DNA of 64,000 nucleotides, from positions 2,927,001-2,991,000 of the forward strand of contig NZ_CP119676.1 of NCBI RefSeq assembly GCF_029318635.1. The letters are read 5' to 3'. Positions 34,429-43,074 of the stretch are shown piece after piece. Position numbers and translations under genes: made by a program. The notes under the pieces are model-generated. The model was not told the origin of the DNA and did not search any database. It saw only the letters and a list, made by a program, of their open reading frames with translations. How positions within the stretch are numbered: position 1 is the first letter of the stretch; every line of letters starts with the position of its first letter. This stretch comes from Varunaivibrio sulfuroxidans. GTDB lineage: Bacteria; Pseudomonadota; Alphaproteobacteria; Rhodospirillales; Magnetovibrionaceae.

Positions 34429-35160
34429 TCAGCCGGCGGCGGCTTGTTTTTTGAGCCAAGCCTCGTAATCTTTTTGCGGAACGGCGCGCACCTTGGTGTA
34501 CATCACCGAATGGTTCATTCCGCAGAACTCGCGACAGGTCACCACCGTATCCATGGGCTTGTCGGGATTGAACCAGATGTAAGTGATGCGTCCGGGCATG
34601 ACGTCTTCGGTGACGCGGTAAGCGGGCATGCCGAACGAGTGGATGACGTCATCGGAGGACATGCGCAACACGATGGGTTGGCCGATTGGAACCACCAGTT
34701 GGTCGGTTTCCGTGCCGTCGGGATATTCGAAGGACCAATACCATTGCTGGCCGGTGACCTTGATTTCCATGGCGTTCGCCGGGACTCGGCGTTGGACGTT
34801 CCATTGCGTCCATCCATTGGCGGCGAGGAAAAAATCGTCGGCCATGAACAAGGACGCCGGAATAAGCGCCCACGCCACCGCCTGTGCGGCGGTCAGTTTG
34901 CGCCCGCCGCCGACTTGATCGGGACTTTTCGCCCTAAACTTGATCAGCATGTAAAGCGCGGCGATCATAAAGACGACACCGATCACGGTGATGTCCGTAA
35001 GCACTTCTTTCCATAGATGATCCCATCCTGCCGCGGGGTCGGGAAATCCGTCCGCCGAACCGTCCGCTCCGGTCCCTTCGGCGAAAGCGCTTGCCGCCAC
35101 AAAGGCCGAGCCCAGGGTCCCCAGAAAAATCCCGGACAGCGTTGTTTCCAGTCTCCTCAT
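34429..35160 (-). CDS. coxB: Cytochrome c oxidase subunit II
   Basis: Subunit II, 243 residues, carrying the CuA electron entry centre. A signal peptide or first helix (residues 5-27) and two membrane spans are followed by the cupredoxin domain. CuA ligands appear as His in DDVIHSFGMPAY and as VVTCREFCGMNHSVM (C, E, C, H, M). There is no fused cytochrome c domain. Its ATG overlaps the TGA of the Sco gene (ATGA), so they are coupled. Confidence 0.97.
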   Translation of the reverse strand: MRRLETTLSGIFLGTLGSAFVAASAFAEGTGADGSADGFPDPAAGWDHLWKEVLTDITVIGVVFMIAALYMLIKFRAKSPDQVGGGRKLTAAQAVAWALIPASLFMADDFFLAANGWTQWNVQRRVPANAMEIKVTGQQWYWSFEYPDGTETDQLVVPIGQPIVLRMSSDDVIHSFGMPAYRVTEDVMPGRITYIWFNPDKPMDTVVTCREFCGMNHSVMYTKVRAVPQKDYEAWLKKQAAAG

Positions 35161-35990
35161 GATTGTACCTCCCTCATTTTCCGCCTCCGAAAAACCAAGA
35201 CCGAAATCGAAAAGGCGCTAATGCCCAAAGTGAGGGACCCGGCGCCGACGAATAGTGGAATGTTCAGTGTGTAGCTGCCCTGTGAATAGTTATAGCTATA
35301 ACAAAGACTTATGGCGAAATTGATAATCTCTCGCGGTTTGAATTTCCCCTGTTTTGAATCGAGAACCGCAAGTTTGACGTCGCTGGGACTGCTGTTCAGG
35401 GCGTAAAGAACCCGGTTCAGCCGCCCCTTCGGCGTGATGAACAAAAAAGCGCCGGGATGAAAAAAGGTCGCGTCGCGGGGCGACCAGAAAAACTTGTAAC
35501 CGATCTTTTTCGCAAACGGTGCGATGTCATCCGGGTTTTGGAACGTGGCGAACGTCCATCCTCGGCCCAGTTTGTCGGTCAGCCCGAGATGTTTCCTAAA
35601 AGCGCCCAAGGTTTTTAGGCTGTCATGTGAATCGAAAGACACCGTCAAGACGTGATAATCGCGCCCGATATCTAGCCCCTTGACTTGATTCAAAAGGGAA
35701 TGCAGGTCCTGATTGATGACCGAACAACTGCCGTCGCAGGTGTAGTACGACAGCACCAAAATCAGCGGCTTGCCGAAATAATCGCCCAACGTAAAGGCGT
35801 TGCCGGCCTCGTCAATAAGCACGGTCTTGCCGTCAAGCTTGGTCCCTAACACCTTTTTCTCGTTGATTTGAAATGTTTTTGGGTCGATGTCCGAGTTGGG
35901 GTTGGCGCCGCCGTATTCCGCCATCGCCGAGGAAACGGCGATAACGGACCCCATGAGGGCAAGCGCTATGGAATGTATGAACGCGTTCAT
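35157..35990 (-). CDS. Sco1/SenC-type copper chaperone
   Basis: Thioredoxin-fold protein of 277 residues that delivers copper to the CuA site of CoxB. Signal peptide MNAFIHSIALALMGSVIAVS. Copper-binding motif CDGSC within LSYYTCDGSCSVINQD, and the third ligand His in ATFFHPGAFLF. Unlike the usual N-terminally anchored Sco, it ends in a membrane helix (FVGAGSLTLGISAFSISVLV) followed by RRRK, so it seems anchored at both ends or by the C-terminus. Lying between coxC and coxB, it overlaps coxB by 4 bases. The frame is open upstream to 36458 but that part covers coxC. Confidence 0.92.
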   Translation of the reverse strand: MNAFIHSIALALMGSVIAVSSAMAEYGGANPNSDIDPKTFQINEKKVLGTKLDGKTVLIDEAGNAFTLGDYFGKPLILVLSYYTCDGSCSVINQDLHSLLNQVKGLDIGRDYHVLTVSFDSHDSLKTLGAFRKHLGLTDKLGRGWTFATFQNPDDIAPFAKKIGYKFFWSPRDATFFHPGAFLFITPKGRLNRVLYALNSSPSDVKLAVLDSKQGKFKPREIINFAISLCYSYNYSQGSYTLNIPLFVGAGSLTLGISAFSISVLVFRRRKMREVQS

Positions 35991-36025
35991 GTTTGTGTTC
36001 CCAATACACCGTCCGACGGCGGCTC

Positions 36026-36820
36026 TCACCAGAAGTAAATTTGCGAGGCGACGAAGAACCACACCACATCGACGAAATGCCAATACACCGAGGCGCAGAA
36101 CACGAACGTCCGGTTGGTTCGCCCGCGCAGCGAAGGGATCAGAACCGCGAGGAACGTCGCCAGGCCGACGAAAACGTGCGAGGCGTGGAAACCCGTGATG
36201 GCGTAAAAGGCGGTGCTGTAGGCATTGGTCGAAGGGACGAAGCCCAGGTCGATCAAATGGCGGTATTCGTGAACGGTGAAGCCCAGGAAGGTGGCGCCGA
36301 GCAAAATGGTGATGATCAACCACTTGTTGAAGCCCGCATGGTTGCCGTGGTCGAGTTTTTCCTCGCCGATGTGGATGGTGACCGAGGAGCTGACCAGAAG
36401 CACCGTCATGATGGCGGGATTGAGAAGCTCGATCTCGGGCGTGCCCTCGGGCGGCCACGAATGGAAACTGAGGCGCATCATCCAGTAACTGGTGAACAAC
36501 GCGAGGAAGATGAACACTTCCGAAACGATGAAAATCGGCAAGCCGACACTGGCGACGTTGGCGATCAAGGGGGTTTGGCTCAACCCTTCATCGGTCCATT
36601 TGGCGATCCCGGCGAGGAGCAGGGGAACGCCGATCCCCATAAAGACCATCGTTAACGTGTTGTCTTCATATTGGAAATGGGCGGAGAACGCCAAGATGAC
36701 GGAAAAGAAAACCCCGGCCACGATGGCCAAGGGCGCCCAACTCGTCTCCCAATGATGTTCGTGATGCTGTTCCGGCGCGGATTCCACGTGCGTAGCAGAC
36801 GCTGGTGCGTGTTCGTTCAT
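36026..36820 (-). CDS. coxC: Cytochrome c oxidase subunit III
   Basis: Membrane subunit of 264 residues with seven transmembrane helices. Typical features: SEVFIFLALFTSYWMMRL, TVHEYRHL, STAFYAITGFHASHVFVGL and SVYWHFVDVVWFFVASQIYFW. The start is the ATG of MNEHAPASATH, with GGGGAGGGAC upstream; the frame extends to 36985 without conserved residues. It is the first gene of the cox operon, which here runs in the unusual order III-Sco-II-I. An AT-rich gap lies upstream. Confidence 0.96.
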   Translation of the reverse strand: MNEHAPASATHVESAPEQHHEHHWETSWAPLAIVAGVFFSVILAFSAHFQYEDNTLTMVFMGIGVPLLLAGIAKWTDEGLSQTPLIANVASVGLPIFIVSEVFIFLALFTSYWMMRLSFHSWPPEGTPEIELLNPAIMTVLLVSSSVTIHIGEEKLDHGNHAGFNKWLIITILLGATFLGFTVHEYRHLIDLGFVPSTNAYSTAFYAITGFHASHVFVGLATFLAVLIPSLRGRTNRTFVFCASVYWHFVDVVWFFVASQIYFW

Positions 36821-36979
36821 TGTCCCTCCCCTTTGGACGACAAAGATAAAAATAGCCCGTATCCATGTCCTCCCTCTCTCCCAAGGGGCGTGTCGGACTG
36901 CATACGTGATGTCTTGCGTTGTGTCTTTGCGGTTCCAATCCCTGATTAAATCTCCACGCGGGAACCGAGCATAACTACA

Positions 36980-37560
36980 AGCCAATAGTTATTTTTATTA
37001 TGGTGTTACGCCATAGCCTGTCAAATAGATTGTATAGGGTAATACCCTAAATTTTTTAGGATAATTATTAAACTAATCTAAAGATGAATAATCTAAAAAC
37101 GATAATAATTTTTAAATTATCCCCTTATACGTGTTTTTAAAAAGAAGGGAATTAAAGCCAAATTTCATTGGAATGGCGCATCCGTTTAGGGGAGGGGTTT
37201 TTAAAAAATTATATTGATATCAAATGATTAAATTACATATACGCATGAATGTAAGGGGATGGATAAGCGTTGCGCCTGCACGGATATTTACGCCCGCGGT
37301 GATGGGAAGATAATTTTCATTTGATAATTTTCAGGGGGCATATTAAAGAGCGGTTTTTGGTTTTTTATATAAAAATATAATTTTCATTAGAATCATAAAA
37401 ATTATTAATTTTTCTTTTATTTAGATATTCTTCATATACATACATGGAGTTTATTTTAAATATCTAATATTCATGTGGTGATGATTCGTTTGGTATATTG
37501 TGGTTTAATATCGTGTATATAATAATATGTAATTATCATTACATTTGATTAGGATTCATA
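36980..37560. other. AT-rich, gene-free block upstream of the cox operon
   Basis: About 580 bases with roughly three quarters A+T, by eye, in a chromosome of about 60% G+C. I see no credible open frame. It holds the palindrome at 37035-37049, the perfect 10-bp palindrome TTGATATCAA at 37214-37223, and a repeated ATAATTTTCA (near 37310, 37324 and 37379). It is likely the cox promoter region plus an inserted or anciently degraded segment. Confidence 0.7.
37035..37049. promoter_or_regulatory. Palindrome TAGGGTA-A-TACCCTA upstream of coxC
   Basis: Perfect 7-bp arms around one base, 215 bases before the coxC start, in the AT-rich block. A regulator-binding site is possible; no known consensus is assigned. 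Confidence 0.45.
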
Positions 37561-37671
37561 TTTTTTTGAGTCCTCAAAATTCAGTGCGGACGGGCGTGTT
37601 CCGGCGCGTTTTTCGAGGTGTTTCCCGTGCGCTCGCGTTTTATGTCCATTCTGGCCGTGGGTATCCCCCCA

Positions 37672-37730
37672 TTTCGGCTTCGCCCCAGGTTCTTTCGGCT
37701 TTGCCCCTAGTTCTTTCGGCTTTGCAGTGC
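37672..37730 (+). repeat. 21-bp tandem repeat, nearly three units
   Basis: Units start at 37672, 37693 and 37714 with TTTCGGCTT, then C/T-GCCCC and AGGTTC or TAGTTC. The third is cut at about 16 bases. The period is a multiple of three but no conserved protein is encoded. It lies between the AT-rich block and the leader of the RNA methyltransferase. Confidence 0.8.
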
Positions 37731-37842
37731 ACAGACTTATGCCTATACAGGGACGCATTCGTATAAAATGACGATGTCACGGAACAATTCGACGCAAAAT
37801 CGAGAGTGTTTCCGGTTTTATAGAAGGCTGCGTTTCGGCCCG

Positions 37843-37893
37843 GGAAGGCCAATGAATCGGGAAGGCCAATGAATCAGGAAGGCCAATGAAACA
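37843..37893 (+). promoter_or_regulatory. 17-bp triplication with two overlapping six-codon reading frames
   Basis: Three units of 17 bp (37843-37859, 37860-37876, 37877-37893), each GGAAGGCC + AATGAATC-like. Each holds a ribosome-like GGAAGG three bases before an ATG. The first two give ATG-AAT-CRG-GAA-GGC-CAA-TGA (37852-37872 and 37869-37889). In each the stop overlaps the next ATG, as ATGA, and the third ATG is the start of the methyltransferase at 37886. The arrangement could couple or limit translation by reinitiation, or it could be a chance slip duplication of the ribosome site. Confidence 0.8.
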
Positions 37894-39238
37894 GGGAACC
37901 TTCGCATCGCGCCCGCGCAAGCGACGCCCGAAGAAGGGCGCCAAGTCGCCCCAAGATGGGCGCAAAATAGACGCCGAGGTCGAGACCATCGGCGGGCAGG
38001 GCGACGGCCTCGTTCACCTTGATGGCGCCCTTTATTTCGCTCCCGACACGGTGCCCGGAGACCGGATCACGGCGCGGGTGGGCGCTGCGCGCGGCGGCGG
38101 CCATGTTCTGGAAGATATCGTGCGCCATGAGGACGGTCCCACGCGTATCCGTCCGTTTTGCGGGCATGCCGGCGCATGTGGCGGTTGCGTCGCACAACAC
38201 ATGTCGGATGCGGCGTACCGCCTTTGGAAAGTTGAACGGATTGGCGAAGCCTTGACGCGCCGAGGGCTGGGCGACGTTGAAATTGAGCCTCTGGTGACGA
38301 CGCCGCTGGGCGCGCGCCGCCGCCTTACGCTCAGTGCGGTGCGTCGTGGGGGCAAAGTTTCCCTGGGGTTCAACGCGCGCCGCGCGCATCGTGTCGTCGA
38401 TCTGGAAGGGTGCCCGCTGGCGGCGCCGGCGTTGTGCGCTTTGTTCGCGCCGCTGCGCGACCTGTTCGCCGCCTTGGCGCGCGAGGGGCTGGCGCTGGAC
38501 AAGGCGGTGCAAGTCCTGCTGACGGCCTGCGATGGCGGCCTCGACGCCGTGTTCCGCGCTTCTTGTGCGCCCAACCTGAATATGCGTCAACGGCTCGTCG
38601 ATTTCGCCGCGCGCTTCGACCTAGCCCGAGTGTCGTGGGACAACGCCGACGGCGCGGGTCCCGAAGCCATCGTCGTGCATCGGGAACCGTATATGACCTT
38701 TGCGGGTACGCGCGTGGCCTTGCCCCAGGGGGGATTTCTACAAGCCAGCGCCGAGGGTGAACGCGCCATTACCGCGGCCATCGCCCGGCGTGTCGGCGGG
38801 GCGGCGCGCATCGCCGAGCTGTATTGCGGCATGGGCAGTTTTACCTTCGCCCTGGCGCAAATCGCGCCGGTTTTCGCCGTCGAGGGCTTCGCTCCCGCAG
38901 TACGCGCACTGGAAAGGGCGGCAGGTCGGGCAGGTTTGGGTGGCATGATTAGGGCCGAGGTGCGCGATCTCGATCGCGCGCCCCTAGATGCGCGGGAGCT
39001 TAAGCGATTTGACACCGTTGTTTTCGATCCTCCGCGCGCGGGGGCGGCGGCGCAGGCGGCGGCCTTGGCGCACGGCGCGGCGCGCACGATTGTTGCGGTC
39101 TCGTGCAACCCGGCGACGTTCGCCCGCGATGCGCGCATCCTTGTTGACGGCGGCTACGCCTTACAATCGTTGACGCCGATCGATCAGTTTGCGTATTCCG
39201 CGCACGTCGAACTGGTCGCCGGGTTCGCTAAGAAATAA
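37886..39238 (+). CDS. Class I SAM-dependent RNA m5U methyltransferase (RlmD/TrmA-like)
   Basis: A 450-residue methyltransferase of the RumA family that makes 5-methyluridine in rRNA or tRNA. A basic N-terminus (RPRKRRPKKG) is followed by a TRAM-like domain (about 28-90), a cysteine cluster CGHAGACGGC that can bind an iron-sulfur centre, then the SAM domain (AELYCGMGSFTFAL) and DPPRAG. The catalytic cysteine is in VSCNPATFARD. Which uridine is modified cannot be told. The ATG at 37886 is the third of three tandem ATGs in a 17-bp repeat. Confidence 0.92.
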   Translation: MKQGTFASRPRKRRPKKGAKSPQDGRKIDAEVETIGGQGDGLVHLDGALYFAPDTVPGDRITARVGAARGGGHVLEDIVRHEDGPTRIRPFCGHAGACGGCVAQHMSDAAYRLWKVERIGEALTRRGLGDVEIEPLVTTPLGARRRLTLSAVRRGGKVSLGFNARRAHRVVDLEGCPLAAPALCALFAPLRDLFAALAREGLALDKAVQVLLTACDGGLDAVFRASCAPNLNMRQRLVDFAARFDLARVSWDNADGAGPEAIVVHREPYMTFAGTRVALPQGGFLQASAEGERAITAAIARRVGGAARIAELYCGMGSFTFALAQIAPVFAVEGFAPAVRALERAAGRAGLGGMIRAEVRDLDRAPLDARELKRFDTVVFDPPRAGAAAQAAALAHGAARTIVAVSCNPATFARDARILVDGGYALQSLTPIDQFAYSAHVELVAGFAKK

Positions 39239-39336
39239 CGCGCGCGCCGCGCCGGGCTGGGCCGGGGGAGGGGAAGGCGAAAGAAGGGCGCGATGGAAGG
39301 GGCCGTTCGACGGTGGCGAAGATAAAAAGATCTAAA

Positions 39337-39372
39337 AAATTAAGGGGCTGTAATAAATTAAGGGGCTGTAAT
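39337..39372 (+). repeat. 18-bp tandem duplication
   Basis: AAATTAAGGGGCTGTAAT occurs twice without spacing (39337-39354, 39355-39372) in the 290-base gap before the PEP carboxylase gene. No other feature is seen in that gap. Confidence 0.85.
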
Positions 39373-39529
39373 ATATGCGCCGACCCTTTGCAAACGTCGT
39401 CCGATGGGCTACAACCTCAACGTTATTTCCATTCTTAGAAATATACCGATCCCGACCTTAGCGCGAACGGACAGTATGTTTCTTGCTCAGTTTTTTCTTG
39501 CGCAACGCCGGAACGATTAGGGGGGGGCT

Positions 39530-42500
39530 GTGACCGTGAGCGCCGAACGCACATTGACGCCGGATGAACTTTGCCGGATCCAAGAATCGATTTTGCCCGA
39601 AGCTTGCGCTTTGCGCGGTGAACTGGTGGCGGCCATGGAGGGCTATCAAGAAGAAGCCCGCGAAAGCCACTTGCAATCACCCTCGCGGCAATTGGCGATT
39701 TACCTCTCTCGCCAGGTCCAAGGTGGACGGGTAACGCAAAAAGACTTGGGCGATTTGGTCCATTTGCTGACGGGGAATGCCTTTTTATACCGCGCCCGAA
39801 AACTGCGCCGTTACGTCGGCGAGACCGGGATCGCGGAAAATACCCGCCTTCTGACGGCGGTGTTCGAGGGATTGGCCCACGAAAATCCAACATCGGAGGG
39901 GGGGGACGGCGTCCTTTTACCCTTCGCGGAATTTCGCGCACGCGTCGAGCGGGAAATTTTCGGTATCGTGATCACCGCCCACCCGACCTTTTCGATCTCT
40001 CAGCGTCTGACCCGGATTCTCGCCCAATTGGCGAGCGGGACCGATGGCGAGGGGGTTTCGCTGAGCGGCGATGATGTCGCCGCGCTGGTGCGCGAGGCGA
40101 CCCAGGCCGCCCACGGCGATGCGAAACGGATTGATTTGGAGGCGGAAAACGCCTTCGCCCTGATGGCGATCGGGAATATTCACGCGGCCCTGGAACGGGT
40201 GTACGGGGTTATCTTGGATGTCGCCTCGCGCCTGTACCCGGAAGATTGGCGCACGCTGACGCCCCGCGTGCTGACGGTCGCCAGTTGGGTCGGCTACGAT
40301 CTCGATGGCCGTTCCGATATTGGCTGGTCGGACACCTTGTGTGCGCGCATGGTCGTCGAGGCGATTCAAATCAAGCGTTATCGCGATGCTCTGCACGATT
40401 TCGCCGAAGAACTGGACCAGGATGAGGGACGGCGGAGCGCGGTCGATGCCCTGCGCGAAAGCGCCCTGCGGCTCGTGCGCAGTCACGACGAACTGTGCGC
40501 GGAAATTGAAACACTGAAAACGGAAATGTCTACTCCCGACGCGGTCGCCGCCTTCGCGCGTCGCTTGTCGGCGACGCTGCCCACGCGCTTGGTCCATGTG
40601 GCGGAACTGATTGATGCGGTTAACACGGCGATTGCCGAGGAATGTGCGCAAGAGAGCGTGCGGGAGGATCGGGTGCGTCGGTTGAGCGTACTGCGCGCGG
40701 AAATGGCCAACTTCGGTCTTGCCCACGCCCATACGCACGTGCGGATCAACGCCAACCAGTTAACCAACGCCATTCGCAAACAGATTGGGTTGGATGGCGC
40801 ACCGGACGATTCCACCAATAAGCGCCGTTTCATGCGCGAATTGAACGAACTGTTGGATGACGTCGAAACGGTGGCGATCAATTTCGGCTCGATCCTCAGT
40901 GAAAACATGTCGGCGCGGCGCATTTTCATGGTTGTCGCGAAAATGCTCAAGTATGTCGATGCCGACGAACCGGTGCGCTTCTTGATCGCCGAGTGCAACA
41001 CCTCCTTCACGGTGCTATGTGCGCTATATTTCGCCAAATTGTTTGGCGTCGAGAGTAAAATCGATATCTCTCCACTGTTCGAAACCCCCGTGGCGATGGA
41101 ACACGGCCACGACATTATTGGCGAGCTTTTGGAAAACCCGCATTACCGCGACTACATCCGCGTGCGCGGGCGATTGTGCATCCAAACGGGATTTTCCGAC
41201 GCCGGGCGCTATATCGGCCAGGTTTCGGCGTCCCTGGCGATCGAACGCATTCGTATGCTGTTGGCGCGCCGCCTCGCCAAGCACGATTTGGTGGGCATTG
41301 ATCTTGTGATTTTTGACACGCACGGCGAATCCATAGGCCGCGGGGCGCACCCGGTTTCGTTCGCCGACCGTTTGGATTACACCTATCCGCCCGCGTCCCG
41401 TGCAGCGTTCGCCAGAGCCGGGGTTTTTGTCAAACAAGAGGTTAGTTTTCAAGGTGGCGACGGCTATGTTTATTTTTCCACCCCGGACATGGCGTTCGCG
41501 ACGGTATGCCGCCTGCTCACCCACGCCGTCGGCAAGGCGTATCGCGCGGATGACGATCCCGATGTTTTTTACGAAGATACGGACTATTCCTTGGACTTTT
41601 TCCTGACCGCCAAGGATTTCAACGATCGCCTGATCGACAATCCCGATTACGCCGGAATGCTGAACTTGTTCGGCCCCAACCTGATGTATCCGACGGGCTC
41701 GCGCAAGGTGAAGCGCCAATATGAAGGCGCGGGAGCCGCGGACCAAAGCCATCCCTCGCAGATTAGAGCGATCCCTCACAACAGTATCTTGCAACAGATC
41801 GGGTACCTATCCAATTCAATGAGCGGTATCGGCAAGGCGATCGCCAAGGATCCGGATCGTTTTGTCGAGATTTTTGCCGCCTCCGACCGTTGCCGACGGT
41901 TCGTGTCGTTGGTCGCCTCGGCGCGCAATCTGTCCAACCTAGACGCCATGAACGGCTACGTCGCCCTTTACGATCCGGTGATCTGGTTGCGCCGGGCGTT
42001 CGTCGAAAAGGACCCGAAACGGGCGCAGCAGATGCAGCTTCTGGCGCGGCTTTTGCGCACCGGAGGGCGGCACGAGGAGATGAATCGCGTCCTGCGGATT
42101 TTTCTTAACGACACCCTCAACCTCGATCGCGGGCTGGAGGCCGTCAAGGCCGAGACAATGCTGCCCGATATGGCGCGCGCGTGCTATCCGGATCTAGATC
42201 TTCTGCACGCCGTGCGCATCGCTCTGATACACGAGATATTTCTGTTGGCGACCCAGCTGCCCAAGTTTACGAGCCACCAGGAATTCACCATGGACGATGT
42301 CATCAGCGATATTCTTCATCTCGATCTGGACCACGCCCTCGAAGTTTTGTGTACGACCTTCCCCAAGACCGTGCGCACCTTCGGCGCCGAACTTTTCGGC
42401 GAACCGGCGAGCTATCAGTCGGACGATTCGCAAAGTTATCAGCGCGAACATGCCGAATTGTTCGAACCGATGCGGCAACTATACGACCTGGTGCGCCGGG

Positions 42501-42541
42501 TCAGCACGGCGATCGCGCACATCGTCGGCGCGGTCGGCTGA
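39530..42541 (+). CDS. Divergent phosphoenolpyruvate carboxylase family protein
   Basis: A 1003-residue protein of the PEPC family, which adds bicarbonate to PEP to make oxaloacetate. The first signature is VITAHPTFSIS (catalytic His at H151). Later signatures are altered: the region matching FHGRGGSIGRGG reads FDTHGESIGRGAHP (F595-R604), so the catalytic His is Asp and the first Arg is His, and the GYSDSxKD lysine region reads GFSDAGRYIG with Arg. The GTG start at 39530 follows a run of G. Length is above the usual 850-930. Activity is therefore uncertain. A weak hairpin GCCCC...GGGG with TTTT follows at about 42549-42563. Confidence 0.8.
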   Translation: MTVSAERTLTPDELCRIQESILPEACALRGELVAAMEGYQEEARESHLQSPSRQLAIYLSRQVQGGRVTQKDLGDLVHLLTGNAFLYRARKLRRYVGETGIAENTRLLTAVFEGLAHENPTSEGGDGVLLPFAEFRARVEREIFGIVITAHPTFSISQRLTRILAQLASGTDGEGVSLSGDDVAALVREATQAAHGDAKRIDLEAENAFALMAIGNIHAALERVYGVILDVASRLYPEDWRTLTPRVLTVASWVGYDLDGRSDIGWSDTLCARMVVEAIQIKRYRDALHDFAEELDQDEGRRSAVDALRESALRLVRSHDELCAEIETLKTEMSTPDAVAAFARRLSATLPTRLVHVAELIDAVNTAIAEECAQESVREDRVRRLSVLRAEMANFGLAHAHTHVRINANQLTNAIRKQIGLDGAPDDSTNKRRFMRELNELLDDVETVAINFGSILSENMSARRIFMVVAKMLKYVDADEPVRFLIAECNTSFTVLCALYFAKLFGVESKIDISPLFETPVAMEHGHDIIGELLENPHYRDYIRVRGRLCIQTGFSDAGRYIGQVSASLAIERIRMLLARRLAKHDLVGIDLVIFDTHGESIGRGAHPVSFADRLDYTYPPASRAAFARAGVFVKQEVSFQGGDGYVYFSTPDMAFATVCRLLTHAVGKAYRADDDPDVFYEDTDYSLDFFLTAKDFNDRLIDNPDYAGMLNLFGPNLMYPTGSRKVKRQYEGAGAADQSHPSQIRAIPHNSILQQIGYLSNSMSGIGKAIAKDPDRFVEIFAASDRCRRFVSLVASARNLSNLDAMNGYVALYDPVIWLRRAFVEKDPKRAQQMQLLARLLRTGGRHEEMNRVLRIFLNDTLNLDRGLEAVKAETMLPDMARACYPDLDLLHAVRIALIHEIFLLATQLPKFTSHQEFTMDDVISDILHLDLDHALEVLCTTFPKTVRTFGAELFGEPASYQSDDSQSYQREHAELFEPMRQLYDLVRRVSTAIAHIVGAVG

Positions 42542-42623
42542 CTTCGCGCCCCGGCGGGGTTTTCGACGGTCAATACATGGAGTTTGGCAGGGCGGATAAG
42601 TTGGAGAGGCAAGCGCTTTTGCG

Positions 42624-42866
42624 CTACATCCCCAGGGCTCGCTTATAGATGTCGAGAATTTCTTCCTGCTCCTGACGGTCTTGCTGATCCATTTTGCGCA
42701 ACCGGATGATTTGGCGCAGAATTTTGACATCGAACCCCGTTCCCTTGGCTTCGGAATAGACTTCCTTGATATCGGTGGCCAGGGCTGTTTTTTCTTCCTC
42801 GAGACGCTCGATACGTTCGACGAAGGATCGCAGATGATCGGCCGCAACGCCGCCTACGTCAGTCAT
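42624..42866 (-). CDS. gapR: GapR (DUF2312) nucleoid-associated protein
   Basis: Small helical DNA-binding protein of 80 residues. The motif [18 protein letters not shown], then [20 protein letters not shown], matches DUF2312, whose Caulobacter member GapR binds AT-rich and overtwisted DNA ahead of replication forks. The N-terminal coiled coil and C-terminal Arg-rich region are as expected. It is convergent to the PEP carboxylase gene. The link to the AT-rich blocks in this window is only speculation. Confidence 0.93.
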   Translation of the reverse strand: MTDVGGVAADHLRSFVERIERLEEEKTALATDIKEVYSEAKGTGFDVKILRQIIRLRKMDQQDRQEQEEILDIYKRALGM

Positions 42867-43074
42867 GAAATATCCTTTTGCGGTTTGTCGTGTGTTTGAC
42901 GATCGGCGAACGGCTCCACCGTTCGCGCAGGGCGAAGATACACGCGCCGCCTTCCGCGAGGCAAGCCATCCGTTGCGAATTCAATGTTTGATGACGTTCG
43001 CCATGAGAGGGGGCGATCATGAGAAGGGGCGATAAAGCATACCCGCCGCCCTGGGGCGTGCGGGAAAAACGACT

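Noticed and set aside
37214..37223. TTGATATCAA as an FNR/Anr box for the cox operon
   Set aside because: The canonical site has four bases between the half-sites; this has none, and AT-rich DNA makes chance palindromes common.
37545..37766. An open frame of 73 codons encoding seven-residue repeats
   Set aside because: It follows from the 21-bp DNA repeat and has no ribosome site or conserved sequence.
37843..37893. A CRISPR-like array
   Set aside because: Units are contiguous without spacers, and no cas genes are present.
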